A stretch of 64,000 nucleotides of DNA from Mansonella perstans. Taxonomy: Eukaryota; Nematoda; Chromadorea; Rhabditida; Onchocercidae. This document shows positions 1 through 11,053 of this stretch, in pieces; position 1 is the first letter of the stretch, and every line of letters starts with the position of its first letter. The notes under the pieces are model-generated. The model had not been told where the DNA came from. It saw nothing but the letters and a program-made list of their open reading frames with translations, and did no database searches. The translations under genes were made by a program, and so were the position numbers. The DNA lies in contig JBAMDO010000013.1 in NCBI GenBank assembly GCA_037074765.1, positions 124,001 to 188,000 on the forward strand, read 5' to 3'.

Positions 1-810
1 TTTGCAAACATTTTCTAATAATCAATTTTTCACTATCAAATAATTCTCAAAACTTTGATAAAATTAAACTTGAAAAGAGCTGATTGTTATTGTAGCATTA
101 ATGTATGTGGTAAGTATGAAATGCAAATTCGAAGGTTAATTGAAAGAAATATTTTGTTTTGAATAATTCAATAAATGTAAATTTTCACATTGTCACTTTT
201 AGTGTCCAAAAGATTTAATTCAAAATAAATTGCCTTTATTATCTACGAATATTCTTCTTTCTCATACAATAATTGTTTCTCTTATTTCATCCTCGTTTTT
301 TTTTTTTTTTTTTTTCATCCTCTTCAACGATTATCATCTTTTCATCGAATTTTTTCAAATATTTTTCCTTGTGTTCCAAATTTACTAATTTTTTTTTTTA
401 ACTTTTTAAAATAAATATTCGTCAAAATTTACTATCCTTAATTCTTCTCCATGCATGATCATAGGTCGATATGATAGGAAGAATCTTTTCATTTTTTTAA
501 AATATGAATTTAAGCAGAATAGTAAATATTTGAATTTCAAATATTTAATCATAACTGATAGTACATAAATTAGTCTTCAGGCCGTGCCAACAGGGCCTCA
601 ATTTTCAGTGAAATGTGGCCGCATTTATGGTGAGATCGTCCATTGGGAATTCATTTGATAGGGGAAGAAGTTTGGGTTTTCCAGTGTTAAATGGAAAGTA
701 AAGGTCAAATGCGGGTCAAGTTAATGTGACTTAAGGAGAAAGAGAGAAAATAAAAGAGATAGATGTATTCTTTAAATGAATGTATGTGTGTATAGGAAGG
801 AATTGTTGTG
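1..810. other. Upstream non-coding region
   Basis: AT-rich sequence with homopolymer T tracts (for example near 297-315). The stretch at about 575-720 is less AT-rich and lies just upstream of the thioesterase gene, so it may be its promoter or 5' UTR. A possible trans-splice acceptor (TATAG) sits at about 791-795, shortly before the start codon at 811. I see no coding sequence here. Confidence 0.4.
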
Positions 811-2018
811 ATGGGTACCGATGGTTACGGCAGTAGTGCAGTTGTCACTTCAGAAGGGAACGATTATTTGGGTTATCTGAATAAAATCATCAATAATATT
901 CGATGTGCCAATGATTTTAATCGCGTTGCTCGTAAAGTAAGTTTTTTTTTTTTTTTTTTTTTTTTTTTGCTTATAAAAGTTCAATTGGATAGATTAATTT
1001 ATCGATGAAATAATCACAAATATTTCTCTCTATTCTTTCGATAAAAGCTTAATCCAAATACATTATTACAGTAATTTTACTACACAAAAAAGTATTAGCA
1101 TATTAGATTTTGATAAGATATAAGCCTTGTAAGAATGGAAAGAAATTAACAACAAATACTATTCAATTTTCCTGATATAGCTATTGAATTTGATCTGATC
1201 TATAAGCTATTATTTAGTATCCTAATATTCCTCATTTATAGTAATTATCAAAAAGTAAAATGGATAAGTGACATATTAAATGGTAATTAATTGCAGATAC
1301 AAGCAATATCAGCATCAGTTGATCGAGTTGTCGTGGAATTGGTGGTAGAGGAAGAGCATGTTAACAGTAAGAAAACTTTACATGGAGGTCAAACTGCTGC
1401 ATTGGTGGATATGTTAACCGCACGTGCAGTTGGTATGACTGTACGAGACAAAGTTATGGTCTCTGTAGAACTTTCTGTTAGGTAGTTATACTTGTTTAAA
1501 ACGATTCAAATTTCTATTTATTATATTAAAGTTCAAACAGTGCATTCCATTATCGTGTTAAAGTAGTTAGTAAAAGAATTGTGTGGCGTATATTTGATTG
1601 TGAATTTGTATAAGTGTGCGTTATATATGTGTGCATATATTGATGAAAATGCCTAAAAAGGTCTTGTAATTTCCAAGGTGCCAAGACATAACTTGCCCAT
1701 GGACTCGAGGTTTGCTGCACACCAGTGTCTCGTTGAACACCCTGTTATGCAAGCGAAAACTTTAAAGGCAACATTTTGGAAATGTCATGAATTCATATCA
1801 TCAGTTATGCATGTTTCTTTTTCAGTTACTTACTACCGGTGAAACTTGGTGAAACGATCGAGATCGAAGCAAAAGTGTTGAAAATTGGTCGAAATATTGC
1901 TTTCACGGAAGCTGAATTTCGAAGAAAAGGTGATGGTCGAATAGTTGCCAAAGGAAAACATACCATAGCTTTCATTCCCAAATCATCTACAAACAGTGGT
2001 CCTTTCGAGCAATTTTGA
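811..2018 (+). CDS. Hotdog-fold acyl-CoA thioesterase, ACOT13/THEM2-like
   Basis: Three exons (811-936, 1297-1481, 1826-2018) join in phase to give 167 residues. Introns are GT-AG with good signals (GTAAGT after exon 1; TTGCAG and TTTTTCAG acceptors). The family hallmark LHGGQTAALVDML, centred near residue 75, carries the HGG turn and the Asp on the following helix that belong to the THEM2 active site. The downstream strands, SVELSVSYLLPVKLGETIEIEA and the segment ending KGKHTIAF, follow the human ACOT13 pattern. The family hydrolyses medium and long acyl-CoAs, usually as a homotetramer linked to mitochondria. The length is slightly above the roughly 140 of the human protein because of a longer N-terminus. 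I chose ATG 811 because it opens the frame and has no upstream in-frame ATG; GTG 808 is not a plausible start. Intron 1 holds a T tract of about 24 bases. The gene ends about 1 kb from the 3' end of HSP10, in convergent orientation. Confidence 0.88.
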
Positions 2019-3041
2019 TTCTAATGTGACCAGTTTCGCTCTTTACCATCTCGAAATTTATTTTATTTTGTCTTCGTGTAATTCATGGGCATGTTATCTG
2101 CCACATGGGAATCTGAAGTGCATCTTTGACATGTGAGCAATTTTTTCCATAAGGTATGCTTGGTAATCAAAGCAGCGGAAAAAGTCGAACAGCTCGACAC
2201 GAGTACTAATTAGATAATAGGTTTTCCATTTGGCAAAATTCGGTGCTGAGATGACATGTCGTGCTCGCTAAATTTGTATATATTATTCAATAACAGCCGG
2301 TTGTACTGTTCAGTAGTAAATAGATTTTTGCGCCAGATCCTGTATTCGTGTACAGTAACTTATTGCTATTTATTGTGATTCTTATTGTGAGTGCTTGCAA
2401 CAATTCCTGGGTGAAGATGTCCGGGGAAAAAGTGAAAATTTTCGTATTTTAGCGACAGAGTGGTGTTAGCATGAAGTGGTGTTAGTAGTGTCGTTATTGA
2501 TAGCTCAGAATACCTACATCTGATAGCGGTTTTAATAGTACACATCTTTTGATTAATGGTTCACCTTTTTTTTTTTCAAACGAAACAGCGATCTAGGACA
2601 TCTTCATTCACAATCATTCCAAGTGTGATTATAAGTTACTCGCACGGCGATATTTCTTCGAACCTAATTTCTTCAGATAGTTTTTGTGTTCAACATTTTA
2701 GAAATTCTAGTGTCAATTTCAACAGTTGTAAAATGAAGTGCTTAAATTATTTGGAAATAGATTTAACAAAAACAATTGTAATAAAGCGAACTGGAAATAC
2801 ATTGACATGAACTGCAATGAACATATAACGAGCAGATCATCGAATCCCACTACCTAATGATAATAGCTAACCTGAATCCCCGCACAAATATTCAAGGGAT
2901 TTCAATATTTAGGATTCTAATCCGAAAATCTCATTAACATTATAATTACAGTTGAAATGAAATCATTTTATGGGGAAGTATGACGACTCACTAAAAATAC
3001 AGAAATAACATCAATCGCACATCAATAACGCATGTCGATAC
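2019..3041. other. Convergent intergenic spacer
   Basis: This lies between the 3' end of the thioesterase gene and the 3' end of the HSP10 gene. It must hold both 3' UTRs. A short frame after the ATG at about 2417 encodes only about 11 residues and an 84-residue frame at 2556-2810 has no recognisable features; I regard both as chance. Confidence 0.4.
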
Positions 3042-4157
3042 TTACTGATCGAATTTTCCGAGAATGTCCGCCTCTCGAAATATGTGGTACTCCTTTTCAT
3101 CGACCACGACCTTTGTGCCACCGTATTCAGGAAGCAAAACATGGTCTCCTGCCTATAACGGAATTGTATTTTGCATCATTAAATTCCAAAAGAGGTATTA
3201 TAAAGCACAATAAATTTCCCATTGCAAAGGTTGCCAACAGTTGCTAACTTCATCTAGCTTCCTCAACTCTATTTGCTACATTTTAAAGTATCACGAACCC
3301 ACTTCACTTTGAAAACTGGATGCAAAGATTAGGTCAACGTAACTTCTTCATGTGAATTCTTTCTACGTTTGGTTTTTCAGAAAACAAGAAATGAGGACGT
3401 TATTTTACCTGAACAATCATTGGAATCAAATTCCCTTTATTATCACGTCCACCGGGTCCAGTAGAAATTACCGTCGCTTCCAAAACCTTCCCTTGTGCTT
3501 TGTCCGGGATCATAATTCCACCTTTGGTTTTTGTCTCTGCTGCAAATCGTTCTACCAGTACTCTGTCTGCTAATGGTCTGAATGCCTTTATCAAATCACC
3601 GAGCTGAAAGTAATATCTTTCAAAAAAATGGATTTAAAAATTAACAGTTAATTTTAATTGTTGATTAGCCTTCCAATCTCCTTTCCAACCTCTATTTTGT
3701 TATCATAATGTATATCAATGATAACAGTTCTTAGCAAAATGAAAATTATTATCTGAAGAATAACACTTTCTCGCTCGGACACCAAATCAGGAAAAATTAG
3801 TAAGACAAAACCAACTTAAGCTCAAAGACTAAACAAAAAGAAACAATAATCAATGAATCCAAACGATAGCAAGAAAAAAATTAAAAAAAAAATTCTAGAT
3901 TGTAAATTTCAGTGAGTTAAGTTTAAAACTAAAAATTTAATAAAATCCTCCAAAAATATCCATTTCAATAAACATAGTTCTACATACAGTTTAATAATGT
4001 TGTAGAGAATGATGATGAATGTTATTTAAACTACAATTATGTTTAACTTTAATTTAAAATTATCTAAAAAGTTATTAATTAATTTAGAAATTTACTGATT
4101 AATTTTGCAGCAAACAAAAAAACTTACAGCCTTCCTTGCTACTGATGCTGATGCCAT
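3042..4157 (-). CDS. hsp10: Mitochondrial 10 kDa chaperonin (HSP10/GroES/cpn10)
   Basis: Three exons on the minus strand (4157-4128, 3603-3409, 3152-3042) encode 111 residues. Exon 1 gives the short Ala/Ser N-terminus [10 protein letters not shown]; exon 2 starts [19 protein letters not shown] and includes the mobile loop KTKGGIMIP that contacts HSP60, followed by the roof region ISTGPGG; exon 3 gives the C-terminal strands [15 protein letters not shown] through ILGKF. The protein is the lid of the mitochondrial chaperonin and works as a heptamer on HSP60. The length fits the family (about 100 residues) with roughly ten extra at the N-terminus. All introns are GT-AG and all phases are 0. The gene is divergent from HSP60, whose start codon lies 2.2 kb away, and the shared upstream region carries heat-shock elements. 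Confidence 0.95.
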
Positions 4158-4450
4158 TATTTAGTTTGTTCTCTTCCCTATAATAATGGCTAATGATAGG
4201 AATAAAGTAGGAGATTTAATCATAATTTTATTTTGGTTCAACAAAGTTGAAAAATTATTCGTCAAAATTTCTTAAAATCCCTTGCCTGATGATGCCAAAG
4301 TACGATTTGTTTCAAACGAATCAATATTTATTCAAATCAAATGAAAGTTTCATTAATATAACTCTCATTTTGGAAAGTACCTAACCATCTTTTAGCTGCC
4401 TACCATCTCAGAAAATGATTGATGTATAAGGTGTTACAGTAGTAGCACTT

Positions 4451-4560
4451 CAGGTCATGACCTGAAAGGGTCATTATATTTCCAGTGACAAGCCCTAACT
4501 AGCATCTCAGGTCATACCCTGAAAGAGTCACTATATTTCCAGGTGTCACGCTCTAACTAT
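4451..4560. repeat. Two-copy 57 bp direct repeat with AGGTCA palindrome
   Basis: Copies start at 4451 and 4508. Each has the core CAGGTCAT..CCTGAAAG followed by a GTCA(T/C)TATATTTCCAG block. In the first copy CAGGTCATGACCTG is a perfect 14-base palindrome, that is, two AGGTCA nuclear-receptor half-sites inverted with no spacer. In the second copy the palindrome is broken. Confidence 0.75.
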
Positions 4561-4654
4561 TCAAATCAACGTTTACCCCAAAGAAATCCGGTGGTACTGG
4601 AAATAGGCTGACAGAAAAAGAAAAATTAAACAAGAGACATCTTCAAGTGCCAAA

Positions 4655-4679
4655 AGAATATTCCAGAAGGTTCCCGAAC
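4655..4679. promoter_or_regulatory. Perfect five-unit heat-shock element
   Basis: Five contiguous pentamers starting at 4655, 4660, 4665, 4670 and 4675 carry GAA, TTC, GAA, TTC and GAA at their centres, an uninterrupted match to the alternating nGAAn HSF-binding array. Three units already suffice for an HSF trimer. The element is about 500 bp upstream of the HSP10 start and 1.7 kb upstream of the HSP60 start. Confidence 0.85.
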
Positions 4680-4837
4680 AAGTGCAGGTAAGTGTGGTAT
4701 GAGATGTGAGGGAACTCAAGTATAAACTATGCATGAAAGAAGCAGAGATAGTGAGGAAGAATGGAGAAGGGAGGAAAAGAAAGTTGACGGCTGAGAAAAC
4801 AAAGTGCATAGAGGAAAGAAGGCCCGGCCTTCTTCAT

Positions 4838-4852
4838 CTTCCAGAACATTCT
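4838..4852. promoter_or_regulatory. Perfect three-unit heat-shock element
   Basis: The pentamers CTTCC, AGAAC and ATTCT at 4838, 4843 and 4848 make a perfect nTTCn-nGAAn-nTTCn array, 159 bp from the end of the five-unit element and in the same divergent control region. Confidence 0.75.
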
Positions 4853-4935
4853 ATGTTACGCGCCCACGTTGACAAAATCTTTTCGCTATACTATAACGCG
4901 CGATTCATGAAGCAGAACCTAAAATAGGTGCTAGT

Positions 4936-4955
4936 TTTCTGGAGAATTCTAGAAT
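4936..4955. promoter_or_regulatory. Imperfect four-unit heat-shock element
   Basis: Pentamers at 4936, 4941, 4946 and 4951 carry TTC, GAG, TTC and GAA. One base of the second unit departs from consensus. This is weaker evidence than the two elements before it, but the clustering supports it. Confidence 0.5.
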
Positions 4956-5580
4956 TCTTGCTGACCTGAAATGAATTATTGAAGTTAGTACTAGTGGTTC
5001 CCTTTTCTTTTCGTACTTTAAATAGGAATCATTTACTTTCTTTGTAGGTCATCTGCTTTCCTTGTGTGCGTGATATGACCTAAAAAAAGTATTTTAAATT
5101 TTATAAGGATAATTTTGTTTGAGTTAATTAAACGTATCACTAGATCAATAGGTAATTAAACGTATACAGTTAAAGTGATTTCCTAACTATGAATTTTTAA
5201 ATAGTTTTTATTTTAAGATTGAAAAATGAACAAACTTTAGAGTAATTAGCATATGCCGTACAAAGGGAAATGTTTATCTGAAATGCAGTATAATTGTTAC
5301 AAAGCATCTTTGTTTAGAGCTAGAAATGAGCTAATGATCTGATTTATTCGCTGCGTTATTTTCACTGTTACATCATATAAGGCACATAGCCTAAAATGTA
5401 AAGCAAAGGACCATTTTAGGCTTGTCTTTATGGACAAAGCTATTCTTATTCAATTTCCACCTCATAGTGAGCTTCCTGAATGAGTAGGTGCGCACCAAAT
5501 ATTAGGCTTTCTGGATGAACTTTACCGGATCTACTTCCAGAACATGGAAATATTTATGAAATAGTAAGCTCCATAGGTAA

Positions 5581-5718
5581 GTGTTGGAGTTGGTGCCAGT
5601 ACCGATCCGATTCTATCCTCATCGTCGTGTTGGAGTTGGTGCCAGTACCGATCCGATTCTATCCTCATCGTCGTGTTGGAGTTGGTGCCAGTACCGATCC
5701 GATTCTGTCCTCATCGTC
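5581..5718. repeat. Three tandem copies of a 46 bp unit
   Basis: Copies at 5581-5626, 5627-5672 and 5673-5718 each begin GTGTTGGAGTTGGTGCCAGT and end TCATCGTC. They are almost identical (one TATCC/TGTCC change seen), which suggests recent expansion. The unit is far less AT-rich than its surroundings. Confidence 0.9.
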
Positions 5719-6344
5719 ATCTTCGTGAACGAAGATTTAGAGTACACTGAATGAATCCATTGAATCTGAGCAGTGAATTTTTTAGATGAGATATAGCATG
5801 CAGGAAACTGACCCCATTCAAGAGGTTCAGGATCTAGCAAGCTTGGATGATGAAGGCGAGATCCTCAGGCCGTAGGTTTTGGTTGAGTGCTGCCTTCTAT
5901 TAGATAGATGGCCTTGCAGGACTAATGGAGCTTCATCTACCTGGCTTTGGAGTTAAAATTGCTCTTCTAGAATGACTGCCGAAGACTAACGAGGCAGCCT
6001 ATCCTGCCCGTGGACAAAGTTTGCCTGACCATTCGATTGGGAAGTATCTAACATGGAAGACCTACCGGAGACATGAATCACAGCCAGCATAGCTCATAGT
6101 CTCGAAGGTTTTTTTTCACACGAGCGTTCCTCCTCCATGGCAAAGAAACTGTCCGTAAAATAAATAAATGACGAGAAATTATTAATGTAATGATTAATAA
6201 TGCAGAGTTGGAATATTAATGATTTTAAATGTTCCTGACTGATTTATCTATCATACAATCGTTATCTAGATCGTTTTATCGTTTATACGTATTGCTGCCT
6301 TCTATGCAACGGTCAATTTGTCAATTTATAGAGTTGAAACGAAA

Positions 6345-9300
6345 ATGTTCCGTCTCAGTGGACAGTCAATGGCACGAATCGTTTCACGTACAGTGCAAGC
6401 AGGTCTAAGACGGTACGCTAAGGATGTAAAGTTTGGAGCAGACGGACGCGCTTCAATGCTTTATGGTGTAGATACTCTAGCAGATGCAGTCGCAGTTACC
6501 ATGGGACCTAAGGTTGTGAAATATTTGATGCATTTTTTTGGTTCAGTTTTGATGATAAGAATGTTATGATCGAAAAAAGGAGTTGATATTTGACGTTTAT
6601 TATGTTAAATCGACATGGTTGATGTTAGGAGTTTTCGTATTAAGCAAAGCTCTTACATGGTATCTGTCATCAATCCTATCCATCAGTGTTCCAGGGAAGA
6701 AATGTCGTAATTGAACAGTCATGGGGAAGTCCAAAAATTACAAAGGATGGTGTTACTGTAGCGAAAGCAATCGATTTCAAGGATAAATACAAGAACCTGG
6801 GAGCAAAGCTGGTGCAGGTAAGCATAAGCAAATATACGGATTGGTATCATCAAGCTTCGGCATGTAATACAGTTCTAATGGGGATTTTGATGATTTCTAG
6901 ATAACTAGTATAATTCGATACAATTTGAATAAACAGTTATTATCTAGGACTTTTTTTCTGGTGCAGTCTTTATCACTGAGGAACGCATTTTGTACGCTAG
7001 TTTCATTGCTTCCATAAATGTCATTCATTTGCAGGACGTAGCAAACAAAACCAATGAAGAAGCTGGTGATGGTACTACCTGCGCTACAGTTCTGGCGCGA
7101 GCAATTGCAAAAGAAGGTTTCGAAAACATCAGCAAAGGAGCTAACCCAGTGGAAGTTCGTAGAGGTACATTTAGATTTTTCTAAAGAAACATTGGCACAT
7201 ACAGTTGTTTTAATCATAGGACATTTGCATCAGATTGTCTCCTCTCATTCAAAGGATATATAGATTATGCTTTACGGGATATCTTTAAGATAGAAATGCT
7301 TGCTTCTCATTTTGAAACCTGAATCAGTTTTTGTTTTATTAAACTCAAAATCATGTTTAATCAAATTTGTAATTAGTTTTTTTCTGATTACTTCACATTC
7401 CGTCCATACAGGGGTAATGAACGCTGTGGAACTTTTGGTTGCTGAACTAAAGAAAATGAGCAAAGATGTCACAACCCCGGAGGAAATTGCACAAGTAGCA
7501 ACAATCTCTGCGAATGGCGACTCCACTGTAGGAAAACTGATATCAGAGGCAATGAAAAAGGTATTTGTATTTTTTTCTGTTTTTTAAATTTCTTCAGTCC
7601 TTTTTTTCTGGAAACAGCCTTCTACAATATTTGTATATGTTGTTCCTCAAATAAAATACATTTAGTATTGTTTAGCTAATAAAAAATCATAGATTTCATC
7701 TTTTATTTTGTCTGAGAAACGTCTGACTATCAGTTTCATAGATTTTGAGAAATTTTTTGGTTGGAGTTTCAGAATACGATGTTCTATGAGTGCTTACCAC
7801 TAGCGAAACGAATGATTCTTTAGTTTATTACCGCTTCACCGTTCTGTTTCGTATGCATAGGTAGAAGCTGTTAATGTGAAGAAATCCCTAATTAGCTACT
7901 GCAATTTGAGGTCGGAAATAAAGGTGTGATTACGGTGAAGGACGGTAAAACACTGAATGATGAATTGGAAACGATCGAAGGAATGAAATTTGACCGTGGA
8001 TACATTTCTCCTTACTTTATCAATACCACAAAGGGAGCCAAAGTGGAGTTCGAGAAATGTCTTCTTTTGTTTTCGGAAAAGAAAATTAGTCAAGTCCAGG
8101 TAATTGATATAAAGAGAGATAATCTGTGTGTAATATAAGTTTTTAAATGACTGTGTGAAATAAATATAATTTTATAATTCTTTTTCAATCTTAAACGAAA
8201 TTTATGGAGCCTTAGATAAAAAGTATATAGGTTCGCGTTAGCAGTTTCTTGCAGGAAGCTACTGTTAAAAAGTGAGAGTATACAGCAGCTGTATACTCTC
8301 ACTTTTTGGTGCAGCCGTATTCGGCTGTCGCCGTTGGGTTCTTAACTTTTAGTGCCGTTTTATATATTTTCGAACAATTTACATATTTGATACGCTAGTT
8401 TTAGGATATCGTACCAGCTCTTGAATTGGCGAACAAATACAGAAAGCCACTTGTGATTATAGCGGAGGATGTAGATGGCGAAGCACTTACTACTCTTGTG
8501 CTGAATAGATTGAAGGTAATGTTTTTATCATGATACCTATTGAACTAAAAAAGCAGAATTTAGAATTCCTTCATGTTATTGCATTTAAATGTAATTTTAC
8601 AACTGATTGCTTACGTATTCTGGAAGCTTTGCTAATAGTAAATTTCTGACGAGAATACGAATAAAAAACTGGCGATAGAATTAGATTTTCAGTCATCAGA
8701 CATCACTGAAACGTCTTTATAAGAGCAAATCTATGCAAAAGGTTTGCTAACCCATTTGTGTATGAGCGACATTGATTTACCTGCATTTCAGGTTGGCCTC
8801 CAAGTGGCAGCTGTGAAAGCGCCCGGTTTTGGAGATAACAGAAAAAATACACTGAAGGACATGGCGATAGCCACAGGTGGAACAGTTTTTGGAGATGACG
8901 CAAACTTGTTGAAAATTGAAGATGTGCAGATCAGTGATCTCGGCGAAGCTGAAGAAGTTTCAATCACGAAAGATGATACGCTGATCTTACGTGGCAAGGT
9001 ATAATTACGCATTGAAGAATTTTTAATTTTTTTTTTTAGTATAACAATCAAAACCTTGGCTTTGTAGCAAGATGGTTTGAAGATTAAAATAACTGTAAAG
9101 GAATTGTGCGGGAGTAGAAATTCAGGTTTTTTTAAAGCATTGTAATTATAAAGCAATACTAGCACCAAGATTACATCGTAATAACTTTATGCATACTTTA
9201 AAAAAGCCCAAAGGTGTCAAACGATAAAATTTTTGTCAAAAAGGAGGTACAAATATTGGCTTTCATAGCTGTTCCTCCTACGGAAGACAAGCCGTTTTCT

Positions 9301-10729
9301 TATGATTATTAAAGCAATAATATCCAGTTTCCTTATGTAAAATTCTCAGACTGAAGAGATTTCCCTTTCTGTAAAAAATGAATCCATACAGGGAAATATA
9401 AATATCGCGTATCTACGAACTTACTAATTCGGGAGTAAATTTTGTTATGAAAATTTTCAATTCCATCTCTAAATACTGAAAGGTTTTGAAAAATTGAAGG
9501 TTGTTTGTGTAGTCTAGGAATTCCTAAATAAAAGCCAAGATACTAAAATGAAAAGGAAGTGATCATTTCGTGTCTGAAATCAAAGTTTTCATGAAATTCG
9601 TCAGTTGTTTAGATTTCTTCGTGTCACATGTATGTTAGGAGGTTTCTTGTATAATTATATTTTCAATTTACAGGGGAAATCTGAAGACTTGGAGAAACGG
9701 ATTTCAATGATTGAAGATGAGTTGGAACAAAGTACATCTGAATACGAAAAGGTGATATAAATGATTTCGGAAGCTTTTTCGATTCCGTGTTGTTACGAAA
9801 AGATTTCGGAAAAAAGAAAAGTGGTTTTGAAATGGCTATTTTAGGAGAAACTGAATGAACGGTTGGCAAAACTTTCAAAAGGTGTTGCAGTCCTTAAAGT
9901 GGGTGGCGCTAGTGAAGTAGAGGTGAACGAAAAGAAGGATCGCGTTACGGATGCCTTGAATGCCACTAGAGCAGCCGTTGAAGAAGGTATTGTGCCAGGT
10001 GGCGGAGTTGCACTTCTTCGTGCTCTAAAAGCTATCGAAAATATTAAAGGAGAGAATAGTGATCAGGATAAAGGTAATTTTTTTATACTTCATTTTGCTT
10101 AATGCATGCTTCTGAATTATTATCGGAAAAGAATACAGTGTACCTAGTTAAGGTATTCGAATAGTGCAAAAAGCAGTACGTGAACCAATCATGACAATTG
10201 TGAGGAATGCTGGCGTTGATCCATCTTCTGTTGTGGAAAAAGTGCTTGCTAGCAGTGAAGTACCGTTTGGATATGATGCTATGAATGATACTTTTGTGGA
10301 TATGTTCAAAGCCGGTATCATTGATCCTACAAAGGTCATTCGTACTGCTCTGCAGGTAATTTCATCTATTCTCGATATATACCAGTTTTTTTTCCGACCG
10401 TAAAAAAAGTACAACAATGGCAACGACAACGCTGAACAGCATCGGGAAGGGCTCTAAAATGGTCGTGCTGTTATTTGATTGTAGTTGTGTGTGGGAGTGC
10501 AGGAATTTTTCTGGGGTGCTTCGTCTGTACTCGTTGAAGTTATTCGTATGTATTTGTTCAGACTCTTTTACTGAGTTTTAACAAAAAAGTTGATTTTTAG
10601 GATGCGGCTGGCGTTGCATCACTACTGGCTACAACGGAATGCGTAGTGACAGAGATGCCGAAAGAGGAACCTCAGATGGCAGCTGGAATGGGTGGTGGTA
10701 TGGGTGGCGGTATGGGAGGAATGTATTGA
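6345..10729 (+). CDS. hsp-60: Mitochondrial 60 kDa chaperonin (HSP60/GroEL)
   Basis: Eleven exons: 6345-6512, 6695-6817, 7035-7164, 7412-7560, 7911-8099, 8405-8515, 8792-8998, 9674-9751, 9845-10073, 10153-10355, 10601-10729. They join in phase to 571 residues, the normal family length. The N-terminus ([20 protein letters not shown]) is Arg-rich and acid-free, as in a matrix targeting signal, and mature sequence begins near AKDVKFG. Visible hallmarks are [46 protein letters not shown] in the nucleotide pocket, [36 protein letters not shown] and a C-terminal Gly-Met tail ending GGMGGMY. It is the ATP-driven folding chamber of the mitochondrial matrix, partnered with HSP10 encoded divergently upstream. 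The exon 5 acceptor (TTTGAG) and exon 1 donor (GTTGTG) are weaker than the rest but are fixed by the protein sequence. Intron 5 contains a perfect palindrome. Confidence 0.97.
8267..8307. repeat. Perfect 41-nt palindrome in HSP60 intron 5
   Basis: The arm AAAAAGTGAGAGTATACAGC (8267-8286) is followed by a single A and then its exact reverse complement (8288-8307). It lies between HSP60 exons 5 and 6, so the transcript would form a nearly loopless hairpin of up to 20 pairs. Confidence 0.92.
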
Positions 10730-11022
10730 TCTTCGGACGGGTGTTATTTTTTTTCAGATTATTTTTCTCATTTCGGTGTTCAGTTATTACATTATGATGT
10801 TGCTTATTCTAATCAGGTAGTGAGTATTGCGATTATGCATAAGCATTGGTCCACTCTTGTGTCAGGAATATTAGGAATCCTGGAATTTGCTGGAAGACGC
10901 TCTTATTGTCAAGACTTTTTTACTTATAAATTTGAAATCAAAAAATTTTCCCAATCTGGTTATTTTGTTGATTTGGATAAGTGCATATGATAATACATAC
11001 TGATTTTGTTAATTTCATTGTG

Positions 11023-11053
<31 letters not shown>

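Larger units (their letters stand above)
4158..6344. promoter_or_regulatory. Shared HSP10-HSP60 divergent control region
   Basis: This region separates the start codons of the divergent HSP10 and HSP60 genes. It carries a perfect five-unit heat-shock element (4655-4679), a perfect three-unit element (4838-4852), an imperfect four-unit element (4936-4955) and further two-unit matches near 5472 and 5535. It also carries a 57 bp tandem duplication (4451-4560) and three copies of a 46 bp unit (5581-5718). Frames of about 70-80 residues at 4573-4927 and 5619-5840 overlap these elements and look like chance. Possible trans-splice acceptors lie just upstream of both start codons, for example TTTATAG ending at 6331 for HSP60. 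A bidirectional role is inferred from arrangement and motifs, not demonstrated. Confidence 0.7.

Noticed and set aside
2556..2810. 84-residue plus-strand frame between the thioesterase and HSP10 genes
   Set aside because: No recognisable domain, no splice context, and it lies where both 3' UTRs are expected.
4573..4927. Small frames of 73-78 residues on both strands upstream of HSP10
   Set aside because: They overlap the heat-shock elements and have no motifs; composition fits regulatory DNA read by chance.
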